Positions 1 through 7,800 of a stretch of 16,207 nt of DNA are shown piece by piece; positions within the stretch are counted from its first letter, which is position 1; each line of letters starts with the position of its first letter. Below the pieces are notes generated by a model. That model searched no databases. It worked only from the letters and a program-made list of their open reading frames with translations, and was not told where the DNA came from. The stretch comes from CG1-02-33-12 sp964403775. GTDB lineage: Archaea > Nanobdellota > Nanobdellia > Woesearchaeales > CG1-02-33-12. The translations under genes were made by a program, and so were the position numbers. Location of the stretch: positions 1-16,207 of the forward strand of contig CAYOHL010000017.1 in NCBI GenBank assembly GCA_964403775.1. The letters run 5' to 3'.

Positions 1-96
1 TATTTTTACTAATATTAAAGAAAACTACTATATAAACCTTTCGATATCATCTACTAAATGTGCAATTATACACAAAAGGCGTATAGTATTAACTGA

Positions 97-128
97 TTTA
101 TAAGATAAAAACAAAAATCTTATATAAT
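97..128 (+). promoter_or_regulatory. Promoter region of the glycan operon, with inverted repeat
   Basis: Two TATA-like elements lie here, TTTATAAG at 97-104 and TTATATAA at 120-127; a third, TATATAAA, is at 29-36. The 120-127 element would start transcription near 150, leaving a leader of about 13 nt before the ATG at 163. The 97-104 element would give about 35 nt. The arms TATAAGAT (99-106) and ATCTTATA (117-124) form an exact 8-bp inverted repeat with a 10-nt spacer that covers both elements, so an operator is possible. A weak Shine-Dalgarno-like AGGGGG lies at 151-156. Positions 1-96 show nothing else convincing. Confidence 0.5.
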
Positions 129-162
129 CATAGCCTTCCCTTCTTCCATTAGGGGGCAGAAG

Positions 163-1116
163 ATGAATATATTGGTAACAGGCGGTGCTGGCTTCATTGG
201 ATTTCATGTAGCAAAAGCTTTGCTTGAAAGGGGAGATAATGTCACAATTGTAGATAATTTCAATAATTATTATGATGTTAAGCTGAAAGAGACCAGAATA
301 AAGGAGTTAGGAAAACATGATAATCTTGAAATAATAAAAGCAGATATTTCTGATTATGATGCAATAAACAGTATTTTTAAGAAACATAAGTTTGATAAAA
401 TCTGCCACCTGGCAGCCCAGGCAGGCGTGAGGTATTCTCTTGAAAATCCCCTTGAGTATGAAAAATCAAATATATTGGGAACAATGGTAATGCTTGAGAT
501 GGCCAGAAAGCATAAAATAAAGGATTTTGTTTTTGCATCAAGCAGCTCTGTTTACGGCAATAACAAAAAAACACCATTTTCAGAAGATGATAATGTTGAC
601 AATCCGGTTTCGCTTTATGCTGCAACAAAAAAATCAAATGAACTGCTTGCTTATACATATCACCATCTTCATGGATTAAACTGCACTGGCTTGAGGTTTT
701 TTACAGTCTACGGAAAATTTGGAAGGCCGGACATGGCATATTTCAAGTTCACGAAAGCTATTTTAGAAGACAGGCCAATTGAGGTTTATAACTATGGGAA
801 GATGGAGAGGGACTTCACCTATATCTCAGATATTGTTCAGGCAGTTCTTGCTGCAATAGACAATCCATTTCCATATGAAATAATTAATCTTGGCAATGGA
901 AAGCCAATAGCCCTGTCTTACTTTATAGAGTGCATAGAAAAGGCATTGGGAAAAAAGGCAAAAAAACAGATGATGCCAATGCAGCCAGGTGATGCCTTTA
1001 CAACATATGCTGACATAAAAAAAGCAGAAAAGCTGTTAAACTACAAGCCAAAGGTTAAAATAGAAGAAGGCATTAAGAGATTTGTTGAGTGGTATAAAAG
1101 TTATACTACAATATAA
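163..1116 (+). CDS. UDP-glucuronate 4-epimerase-like NAD-dependent epimerase
   Basis: This is an extended short-chain dehydrogenase of 317 aa, full length for sugar-nucleotide epimerases. The NAD-binding GGAGFIG motif sits at residues 7-13, and the catalytic Tyr and Lys at Y152 and K156 in YAATK, after a serine-rich SSSSVYG segment. The NFNNYYD stretch after the second beta strand and the GRPDMAYFKF segment resemble CapI-type UDP-glucuronate 4-epimerases, which interconvert UDP-glucuronate and UDP-galacturonate; GalE-type epimerases usually lack them. The neighbouring UDP-glucose dehydrogenase would supply the substrate. It is the first gene of a + strand operon, with 22 nt before the next gene. 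The exact substrate is inferred from motif resemblance; UDP-glucose or UDP-GlcNAc epimerisation is the alternative. Confidence 0.85.
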   Translation: MNILVTGGAGFIGFHVAKALLERGDNVTIVDNFNNYYDVKLKETRIKELGKHDNLEIIKADISDYDAINSIFKKHKFDKICHLAAQAGVRYSLENPLEYEKSNILGTMVMLEMARKHKIKDFVFASSSSVYGNNKKTPFSEDDNVDNPVSLYAATKKSNELLAYTYHHLHGLNCTGLRFFTVYGKFGRPDMAYFKFTKAILEDRPIEVYNYGKMERDFTYISDIVQAVLAAIDNPFPYEIINLGNGKPIALSYFIECIEKALGKKAKKQMMPMQPGDAFTTYADIKKAEKLLNYKPKVKIEEGIKRFVEWYKSYTTI

Positions 1117-1138
1117 CCTAAAAATTTGTTGAGAGTAT

Positions 1139-1999
1139 ATGAAAATGAATAATGTTATTTCAATTGTGGTTCCGGTCTTTAATGAGGAGAAGGCAGTTGC
1201 CTCAACAATGAAGCAGTTAAAGGAAGTAATGGGCAAGTCAGGATATGAGTATGAAATAATAGCTGTTAATGACGGCTCACAGGACAAAAGCCTCGATATA
1301 TTAAAGCAGATAAAAGGAATTAATGTTATAAACCATCCCTATAATCTTGGCTACAGTGCTTCCCTGAAAGACGGGATAAAGCATGCAAATGGAAACTATA
1401 TCTTGATAACAGACGCTGACGGCACTTATCCGATAAAGGAGATACCAAGCCTTCTGAAATATATGGATAAATATGATATGGTTGTTGGCGAAAGAAGAAA
1501 AGAAAACATTCCATTATTAAGAAAGCCGGCAAAATTTATGGTATCAAAGCTGGCAAATTTTGTCAGCGGAAAAAAAATTCCAGACATTAACTGCGGGCTA
1601 AGGATATTTAAAAAGGATATTGCTCTTAGGTTCTGGAATTTATTCCCTTCAGGATTCTCATTCACAATAACAATAACGCTTGCATGCCTGACAAATGAGT
1701 ACACAGTAAAATATGTTCCAATAAGCTATTTCAAAAGAAAGGGCAAATCAACTATCCATCCGATAAATGATTTTATTAATTTTGTAACATTAATAGCAAG
1801 GATATTAACATACTTCAACCCATTCAAGGTCTTTTTTTCAGTAAGCATACTAATGTTTTTAATAGCATTGTTGGTCTTTTTATACACTGGCCTCTACATA
1901 GGCCAGATCGCAGACATAACAGTTACTGTATTATTATTGTCATCACTGCAGATATTTCTCATTGGTCTTGTTGCTGATTTAATATCTAAGAAAAGGTGA
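1139..1999 (+). CDS. GT2 glycosyltransferase, dolichyl-phosphate sugar synthase type, with C-terminal membrane helices
   Basis: The 286-aa protein has a GT-A fold of the family 2 DPM/DPG-synthase type. VVPVFNEE lies at residues 10-17, VNDGS at 43-47, the metal- and nucleotide-binding DADG at 92-95, and the INCGLRIFKK acceptor-region motif at about 150-159. Two hydrophobic segments (about 230-250 and 257-280) probably anchor the catalytic domain on the cytoplasmic face. Enzymes of this type move a sugar from a nucleotide donor to a polyprenyl or dolichyl phosphate, giving the lipid-linked donors used by GT-C enzymes such as the one at 4636. The stop codon TGA is part of the Shine-Dalgarno site AGGTGA of the next gene, so the two are probably translationally coupled. 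The sugar transferred is unknown. Confidence 0.85.
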   Translation: MKMNNVISIVVPVFNEEKAVASTMKQLKEVMGKSGYEYEIIAVNDGSQDKSLDILKQIKGINVINHPYNLGYSASLKDGIKHANGNYILITDADGTYPIKEIPSLLKYMDKYDMVVGERRKENIPLLRKPAKFMVSKLANFVSGKKIPDINCGLRIFKKDIALRFWNLFPSGFSFTITITLACLTNEYTVKYVPISYFKRKGKSTIHPINDFINFVTLIARILTYFNPFKVFFSVSILMFLIALLVFLYTGLYIGQIADITVTVLLLSSLQIFLIGLVADLISKKR

Positions 2000-2003
2000 C
2001 TTC

Positions 2004-3674
2004 ATGAAAAATTACATTGGCACCTATAAAAATATATATGTCTGCCAGTCAAAAGATGAAAAAATATTGAAAAAATCATCTTCAGGCGGTTTTGTAACCT
2101 CATCATTGATTTATGCCTTAAAAGACAAGATGGTTGATGCTGCAATTGTTGTTTCAATGAATAAAGAAAAGCCGTGGAAGTATAAAATAGCACTTGCAAA
2201 AACAGAAAAAGACCTAATCTCTGCCGCAGGATCAAAATACACTACAATTCCATTAGGTGATTTTTTAAAGATTGCAGAAAAAAACAAACAGCTTAATCTT
2301 GCAATGGTTGGGTTGCCCTGCCATATAACAGCAATAAGGCAGTTGCAGAAAAAAGGCATGTATAGAAACATAAAGCTCTTAATAGGGCTTTTCTGCGGCT
2401 ATAACATGCCCTTCAAGGCAACAGAGTTCCTTATAAGAAAATCAAGAATAAAGCCTTCTCAAATAAAAAGTCTGGAATACAGGGGCAATGACTATCCAGG
2501 GGGGTTTTTAATAAAAACAAAACAAAAGGTATGGTTTCTTCCAAAATATTACCAGCAGTATCCAGAGGGCCATACAACAATATCAAACCAAAGGCATTAT
2601 TTTCTTGCAAAGGGATATTATGACTTTCTTAACTTAATGTTTGTTCCAAAGGGCTGCTTAAGATGCAAAGACTATACAAACGAGTTTGCAGACATCTCTG
2701 TGGGCGATGCTTGGAACTGGGATAATAGCTCTGTAGTAATCCCAAGAACAGGGTTAGGAAACAAGCTAATGGAAAATTCCTCAATCATAAACAGAAAAAT
2801 TGATGAAAAAGAGTTTTACAGGATGCACTGGCATAACATAAAGCACAAGAAAATAGGCGACTCATTAACATTGAAGGCAATGATGCTCCTCATAAAGGCA
2901 TTTGGCAGAATAATCCCTTTCTGGCTAATATCGCCTGTAATAAAAAGAAGAACAAGAATCAAGAGGATGTGGAGCTTAAAGGATGTTGGGGAGCACTGGG
3001 ACAGAACCAATGACTATGATGACATAAACAAAGAGACATATTCATATTTCAGAAGATTCACAGACGGCTACAGATTGTCTGGCATAAAAGATAATGCTTA
3101 TGTGCTTGATTATTGCGCCAGAACAGGCAATGGGGCATCATATTTTGCAGGGAAAAAGAAAGACCTAAGGTTTGTCTGCATGGATGTATCTGAGAAAATG
3201 CTGAAGATAGCAGATGAAAACCTTAAATCAAAAGGTATTGATTTTAAGACAAGACTGACAAGAACAACATGGTTTCCAATTAAGGATAATACGTTTGACA
3301 ATGTTCTCTGCTTTGAGACAGTGGAGCATTTGCCCCATCCGGAAATGACTGTTAAAGAGCTCGCAAGAGTAACAAAACCAAAAGGAGAGGTGCTTATAAC
3401 AATGCCAAATACATTATGGGAGTTTGTTCACTGGTTTGCCGCTGTAACAGGAATACACCACAGCGAAGGCCCTCACCTGTTCATACCGAGAAGAAAAATG
3501 GTTGGCTATATAAAAAATGCCGGACTAAAAATAAAAAAAGAGGAGACAACAGTGCTGATAGCCTTTGGCCCGAGGTTCCTTATAAAGATTGGGCAATGCC
3601 TTGAAAAAATTCTTAAAAACAGCTTGATGAAATACATTGGCTTGAGAAGGGTGTTTGTATGCGAGAAAATATAA
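2004..3674 (+). CDS. FrhB-like Fe-S flavoprotein domain fused to a SAM-dependent methyltransferase
   Basis: A 556-aa two-domain protein. Residues 1 to about 300 match the coenzyme F420 hydrogenase/dehydrogenase beta-subunit (FrhB/FdhB) family. They carry SSSGGF at 25-30, GLPCH around C106, FCGY around C131, and a C218-x2-C221-x-D pair followed by ADISVGDAW. FrhB relatives bind a flavin and an Fe-S cluster, and glycan clusters often hold such paralogues of unclear reductase role. Residues about 325-556 are a class I methyltransferase: motif I is VLDYCARTG at 367-375, a VCMDVSEKML strand follows, then FETVEHLPHP and a KPKGEVLITMPN strand. Motif I lacks two usual glycines. The start is fixed by AGGTGA 5 nt upstream. 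The 3' end overlaps the next gene by 16 nt. No hydrogenase or other F420 gene is in the window, so a role in modifying a sugar or lipid carrier is inferred. Confidence 0.8.
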   Translation: MKNYIGTYKNIYVCQSKDEKILKKSSSGGFVTSSLIYALKDKMVDAAIVVSMNKEKPWKYKIALAKTEKDLISAAGSKYTTIPLGDFLKIAEKNKQLNLAMVGLPCHITAIRQLQKKGMYRNIKLLIGLFCGYNMPFKATEFLIRKSRIKPSQIKSLEYRGNDYPGGFLIKTKQKVWFLPKYYQQYPEGHTTISNQRHYFLAKGYYDFLNLMFVPKGCLRCKDYTNEFADISVGDAWNWDNSSVVIPRTGLGNKLMENSSIINRKIDEKEFYRMHWHNIKHKKIGDSLTLKAMMLLIKAFGRIIPFWLISPVIKRRTRIKRMWSLKDVGEHWDRTNDYDDINKETYSYFRRFTDGYRLSGIKDNAYVLDYCARTGNGASYFAGKKKDLRFVCMDVSEKMLKIADENLKSKGIDFKTRLTRTTWFPIKDNTFDNVLCFETVEHLPHPEMTVKELARVTKPKGEVLITMPNTLWEFVHWFAAVTGIHHSEGPHLFIPRRKMVGYIKNAGLKIKKEETTVLIAFGPRFLIKIGQCLEKILKNSLMKYIGLRRVFVCEKI

Positions 3675-4621
3675 GGATTAAGAATATAATCTTAAAGCTT
3701 GTCGGAATAATCCTTTTTATTTTTATCCTGACTAGAATAGATTTAAGAAGCTTTTCCGGCTTATTAAAAAATATTGATATGTATTATTTTATTGCTGCTG
3801 CTCTTCTTCTTTTCCCAATGCTTTTCATAAGGGCGTACAGGTGGAATTATATAAAAAGAACGCAAAAAATTAATTACAGGCTATGGGACTCAATCCTGAT
3901 GTACGGGTCCGGAATTTATATTGGCCTTTTAACCCCTGGTAGGATAGGCGACTTCATTAAAGTGCTTTACCTGAAAAATGATGGAAACTCTGTTGGAAAG
4001 TCATTTGTTAGCGTATTTGCCGACAGAATATCTGACTTATTGTTTTTAATAGCATTTGGCTACCTGGGAATGTTTTTTTTCATGGACTTATTCAAAAAAC
4101 AGGTTTATTTTTTATTTATTTTGTTTTTGGCTGTATTGCTTATTGTTGTTTTTGTGGTTGCAAACAAAAAACTTACAAAAAAGCTGGTAAGGAAATTATT
4201 TTGGTTTTTTGTACCATCTAAATACAAAGAGAAGGTTAAGGTTAGCTTTAATGATTTCTATATCAACCTAAAGATTTTGAACAGGATGAGGATACTTAAG
4301 ATTTTTATAATGACAGTATTTGCATGGGCAATATATTTTGTTCAGGTATTTTTTTTGGCTAAGGCATTAGGCATCAGCATTTCATTTATTTACCTCTCAA
4401 TTTGCGCCTGTATTTCTGCCTTAATAGCGCTTATTCCAATCTCAATCTCAGGAATCGGGACAAGAGATATGACCTTCATAATTTTATTTTCATTATTAGC
4501 TATTGAAAAAGAATTTGCTGTCGCGGTTTCAATGCTAATCCTATTTACATCAGTTTTAATGGCACTGATAGGCCTTGCGTGCTGGCTCAAAAAGCCAGTG
4601 AGATTTTCGAAAGCTATTTAA
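3659..4621 (+). CDS. UPF0104 / LPG-synthase-TM family membrane protein, flippase-like
   Basis: The 320-aa protein is hydrophobic nearly throughout, with about eight likely membrane helices. It carries the family hallmarks LTPGRIGDF at residues 91-99 and DRISDL at 122-127, and the late SGIGTRD segment, all typical of the UPF0104 (lysylphosphatidylglycerol synthase membrane region) family. In archaea this domain occurs alone or fused to GT2 enzymes, as in AglD-like proteins, and is often called a flippase; that role is not proven. Here it follows a separate GT2 and precedes a GT-C enzyme, which suits handling or translocation of the lipid-linked sugar. The start overlaps the preceding gene by 16 nt, so translation is probably coupled. 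Confidence 0.8.
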   Translation: MRENIRIKNIILKLVGIILFIFILTRIDLRSFSGLLKNIDMYYFIAAALLLFPMLFIRAYRWNYIKRTQKINYRLWDSILMYGSGIYIGLLTPGRIGDFIKVLYLKNDGNSVGKSFVSVFADRISDLLFLIAFGYLGMFFFMDLFKKQVYFLFILFLAVLLIVVFVVANKKLTKKLVRKLFWFFVPSKYKEKVKVSFNDFYINLKILNRMRILKIFIMTVFAWAIYFVQVFFLAKALGISISFIYLSICACISALIALIPISISGIGTRDMTFIILFSLLAIEKEFAVAVSMLILFTSVLMALIGLACWLKKPVRFSKAI

Positions 4622-4635
4622 AAAAGGAATAAGAT

Positions 4636-6423
4636 ATGGCTTGCATGAAAAAAGAGCATATTTTTTTAGCAATAATCCTGTTACTCACACTTCTTATAAG
4701 AGTTTACAATGCAAACGAGCTTTCAGGAGGTGATGACAGCCAGTTCGCGCAATTGGCAACATTTGCAATTCAGTCACCAGGGAAAGCAATATATCCTTCT
4801 TTTCCTGATGAGCCGATGTCTTGGGGAAACTTGCATTACAACAGGCCGTTTGCAGTAATCCCTTTGGTTATGTCAATACTAACCCTTGGTTATAACAAGT
4901 ATGCGGTATTAATGCCCACAGCCATATTCAGCGTTCTTTCAGTGCTCCTGCTTTATCTAATGGTAAAAAGGCAGTTCAACACAAAAACAGCAGTTATTGC
5001 ATCTCTGCTTTTTGCTTTTTCACCTTTTCATATAGCATTTACAAGAAATGGGTTACTGCATGGAGCACTAATATTTTACTGCTTGTTAGCCGCTTTTTTG
5101 ATAATAAAGGCAATTGATGAAAAAAAGAATTTATTCATATACCTTGCAGCCCTTGTTTGCTTGATAAATACATGGACTACTGATTTTAGGGGCCTGGTTC
5201 CCTTAGCTGCATTGTTGCCTTACCTTTATTTCAGAAAGGCAAAAAAAGGGCAAATAAAACATTTCTTCTTCGCAGCATTGATTGTCCTGGGGTTATTCTT
5301 TGTTTACATGCTGATGCCATTGGTATTTTTCAAAAATCCAGAATTTATCAATTCCTTCATAAGCATGTTCCTGTATGCACTTCCCGGCCATGGGGCAGTG
5401 ATGGGCGGTTCAGGCATTTCAGTTATATGGTCAGCAAAGACCATGCTCAGCTATCTGGTTATGACCCCTTTCATGGGTCTTATCTTTATTCCGGTAGTAT
5501 TTGGCTTTTTCTATTCTCTAAAAAACATAAAAAAGCCAAAGTATGCATTATGGCTGTTCTGGTTTTTGTCAATAATTATTTTTTACATCCACGGCAAGCC
5601 TTATGTTGAAAGGCAGGTTGTGATTGTTCCTGCATTTGCTGTCCTCGCCGCAATAGGATTAACCCATTCAGTTGATTTATTCATAAAGAAAAAAAGCATT
5701 TTATTCCCATTGCTGATTGCATCAACTTTATCATGGATTGTTTTTATGATAGCAAGATTTCCCTTAACCTACCCTTTAGAGTATAAAGCAATTCCCCAGC
5801 CCTATGGTCTAGCCATGCTGTTTGTTTTATTGAGCAAATATTTTATATGGGTTATAGCCATAATATTCATCGCAGCATTTATCTGCAATATTTGTTTTAG
5901 GGGCATTGAAATAAAAAAGCAAAAGAGCATAGCTTCTGCAATTGTTTTAATATACCTTTTATTAAATGCTTGTGTTGCATCTGCACTTGTTATTGGTGGT
6001 TTTGGAATTTACAAAAGGCCTGATGCTGTAAGGATTGTTGCAGATTACATAAATGAAAACCTTGGCAATGAAAAATACGCATGCGTTGCAGGAACGCATG
6101 ATAAATCATTTGTATTTTACACACAGCGAGTTTGTGCATCATGGCGTCTTATCAACATAAGCTGGATAGAAGAGCAAGTGGAAAATCATAATTTGAAATA
6201 TTTTGTTTTAAATCTTTATTTGTATGATGGATATACTCCTGGCTTTGGGAGGATTAATCAGAGCGGTATAGTTGACAACACCAGCTGCACAAAACCAGGT
6301 GAGTGGCACTGCAATGAGCCTGAGAAATACAACTGGCTTATGAAAAATGCAGTTGACATAACATACAAGACAGGCCTCAAGCCAGATAATCCTTATTTCA
6401 GACTTTATGAGTATAATAAATGA
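4636..6423 (+). CDS. GT-C membrane glycosyltransferase (PMT/ArnT/GT39-like)
   Basis: A 595-aa protein with an N-terminal membrane helix (about residues 8-22), then an extracytoplasmic loop bearing GGDDSQF (residues 31-37). The acidic pair D33-D34 is where GT-C enzymes place the catalytic Asp. Around ten further hydrophobic helices follow, with short basic loops, and about 120 soluble residues from roughly 475 onward that include several cysteines. GT39/PMT/ArnT relatives use polyprenyl-phosphate sugars and act outside the membrane. No WWDYG motif of the AglB oligosaccharyltransferase is present. The start at 4636 has GGA at 4626-4628 at good spacing; ATG 4645 is the in-frame alternative. The gap to the upstream flippase-like gene is 14 nt. 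Acceptor and donor are unknown. Confidence 0.78.
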   Translation: MACMKKEHIFLAIILLLTLLIRVYNANELSGGDDSQFAQLATFAIQSPGKAIYPSFPDEPMSWGNLHYNRPFAVIPLVMSILTLGYNKYAVLMPTAIFSVLSVLLLYLMVKRQFNTKTAVIASLLFAFSPFHIAFTRNGLLHGALIFYCLLAAFLIIKAIDEKKNLFIYLAALVCLINTWTTDFRGLVPLAALLPYLYFRKAKKGQIKHFFFAALIVLGLFFVYMLMPLVFFKNPEFINSFISMFLYALPGHGAVMGGSGISVIWSAKTMLSYLVMTPFMGLIFIPVVFGFFYSLKNIKKPKYALWLFWFLSIIIFYIHGKPYVERQVVIVPAFAVLAAIGLTHSVDLFIKKKSILFPLLIASTLSWIVFMIARFPLTYPLEYKAIPQPYGLAMLFVLLSKYFIWVIAIIFIAAFICNICFRGIEIKKQKSIASAIVLIYLLLNACVASALVIGGFGIYKRPDAVRIVADYINENLGNEKYACVAGTHDKSFVFYTQRVCASWRLINISWIEEQVENHNLKYFVLNLYLYDGYTPGFGRINQSGIVDNTSCTKPGEWHCNEPEKYNWLMKNAVDITYKTGLKPDNPYFRLYEYNK

Positions 6424-6440
6424 AAAATCTATTTTTATGA

Positions 6441-6462
6441 ATATAAAAGCTTTTATATAATC
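6441..6462 (+). promoter_or_regulatory. Promoter of the UDP-xylose synthase gene, containing an 18-bp perfect palindrome
   Basis: TTATATAA at 6453-6460 is a good TATA box about 39 nt upstream of the ATG at 6492, predicting a short leader that carries GGTG at 6484-6487. An exact palindrome, ATATAAAAGCTTTTATAT, spans 6441-6458 and overlaps the TATA box. It could be an operator, or simply an AT-rich chance palindrome. The element suggests this gene has its own transcription start although it lies behind the glycan operon. Confidence 0.55.
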
Positions 6463-6491
6463 TAATAAATTTTTTATTCTTAAGGTGTAAG

Positions 6492-7448
6492 ATGAATATA
6501 TTAATAACAGGGGGTGCAGGTTTCATAGGGTCTCACTTATGCGAATTTCTTTTGAATAATGGGGATAAGATAATCTGCTTAGATAATTTTTTTACAGGCA
6601 GCCTTAAGAACATAAAGCACCTGGAAAATAATCCTAATTTTAAGGTAATCTCGCATGACATAACACAGCCATTGAGAAAGGTTATCAAAGAGCATATTGA
6701 CCAGATATATAACCTTGCATGTCCTGCTTCTCCAATTCATTACCAGTTTGACCCAATAGAAACCATTAAGGCAAACACCCTTGGTGTTATAAATGTGCTT
6801 GAGTTTGCAAGGCTTAACAGCTCAAGGGCTTTACAAGCCTCAACATCAGAAATATACGGAGACCCTGAAGTGCATCCCCAGATTGAAACATACAGAGGCA
6901 ATACCAACACACTAGGACCTAGAGCTTGCTACGACGAAGGAAAAAGGATTGCTGAAACATTGTTCATGGATTACCATAGAAAATACAAGCTTGACATAAG
7001 GATTGCAAGAATATTCAATACCTATGGCCCTAGAATGGCTGAAAACGACGGCAGGGTAATATCTAATTTTATTGTTCAGGCCATAAAAAACCAAAAAATT
7101 ACTGTGTTTGGGGATGGCTTTCAGACAAGAAGCTTCTGCTATGTCAAGGATTTGGTTGAGGGATTATATAAAATGATGAACCAGAATTATATAGGCCCAA
7201 TAAACCTTGGCAATACAGATGAAACAACAATAATTGAAATTGCAAAAAAAATAATAAGCTACACAAATAGCTCCTCAAAAATTATCTTTAATTCACTGCC
7301 AGAAGATGACCCAAGGCAAAGGAGGCCAGATATCTCCTTGGCAAAAGAAAAGCTCAACTGGAAGCCTAAAACAAGCTTTGAAGAGGGCATAAAAAAGACA
7401 ATAGAATATTTCAAGTCATCTCTTTCTCAAATACCACCAAAGCATTGA
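6492..7448 (+). CDS. uxs: UDP-glucuronate decarboxylase (UDP-xylose synthase)
   Basis: This 318-aa extended SDR oxidises and decarboxylates UDP-glucuronate to UDP-xylose with bound NAD. GGAGFIG is at residues 7-13. The family-specific stretch NLACPASPIHYQFDPI is followed by IKANTLG, and then by ASTSEIYGDPEVHPQ and GPRACYDEGKR, with catalytic Tyr147 and Lys151. NTYGPRM and RSFCYVKD follow further on. These motifs separate UXS from epimerases and dTDP-glucose dehydratases and are very well preserved. Length suits the soluble prokaryotic form with no membrane anchor. The substrate comes from the UDP-glucose dehydrogenase on the opposite strand. The last 33 nt overlap the convergent membrane-protein gene. 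Confidence 0.92.
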   Translation: MNILITGGAGFIGSHLCEFLLNNGDKIICLDNFFTGSLKNIKHLENNPNFKVISHDITQPLRKVIKEHIDQIYNLACPASPIHYQFDPIETIKANTLGVINVLEFARLNSSRALQASTSEIYGDPEVHPQIETYRGNTNTLGPRACYDEGKRIAETLFMDYHRKYKLDIRIARIFNTYGPRMAENDGRVISNFIVQAIKNQKITVFGDGFQTRSFCYVKDLVEGLYKMMNQNYIGPINLGNTDETTIIEIAKKIISYTNSSSKIIFNSLPEDDPRQRRPDISLAKEKLNWKPKTSFEEGIKKTIEYFKSSLSQIPPKH

Positions 7449-7799
7449 AGGAAACCTTCCAATATAGTCTTCTCTCAGTTCCTCATAACTATCCAGCAAA
7501 AGGTGGGCTAAGGCGCCCATTAGGACAAAAAAAGCTAGCTTAAAATAAAAAGACAGCAACAACAAAACAAGCAGGAATTCCACTGTGTGAAAAAACAAGA
7601 GAAATGGCTTTTCTTCATTAAAAAAATAATTATGTGCCTTGATCATATCAAAAGATTTGAATTTGAAAATATAGACTACATAATGGTCAAAATCCAATAA
7701 AAGATTGACAAAAAATATAACCAAGACATTAAGCCCGTAAAGCGGGTAAAGGGCTAATGACACTATTAAACCAACAAAAAAGTGGTATTGCAGAAGCAT
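7416..7799 (-). CDS. Small YdjM-like membrane protein, possible metal-dependent hydrolase
   Basis: The 127-aa hydrophobic protein (ATG start) has about four membrane segments and a spread of potential metal ligands: H6, D36-x-D38-H39 in LLLDFDHY, H56, H71 in FFHTVE, and H99 and D103 in AHLLLD. This spacing resembles the YdjM/DUF457 family of membrane-bound metal-dependent hydrolases, whose substrates are largely unknown. It is last in the operon: the preceding gene's stop ends 1 nt before this ATG. A TTG at 7808 would add three residues and overlap that stop, but GGAT just upstream of the ATG favours 7799. Its 3' end overlaps the convergent UDP-xylose synthase by 33 nt. Function in the glycan pathway is unproven. 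Confidence 0.65.
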   Translation of the reverse strand: MLLQYHFFVGLIVSLALYPLYGLNVLVIFFVNLLLDFDHYVVYIFKFKSFDMIKAHNYFFNEEKPFLLFFHTVEFLLVLLLLSFYFKLAFFVLMGALAHLLLDSYEELREDYIGRFPSMLWWYLRKR

Positions 7800-7800
7800 T

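Noticed and set aside
4636..6423. AglB-type oligosaccharyltransferase
   Set aside because: No WWDYG or DK/MI motif; shorter and closer to the PMT/ArnT layout.
6441..6475. Palindrome plus T-run as an intrinsic terminator of the upstream operon
   Set aside because: The hairpin would be almost all A-U with a tiny loop, and the same bases form a good TATA box for the next gene.
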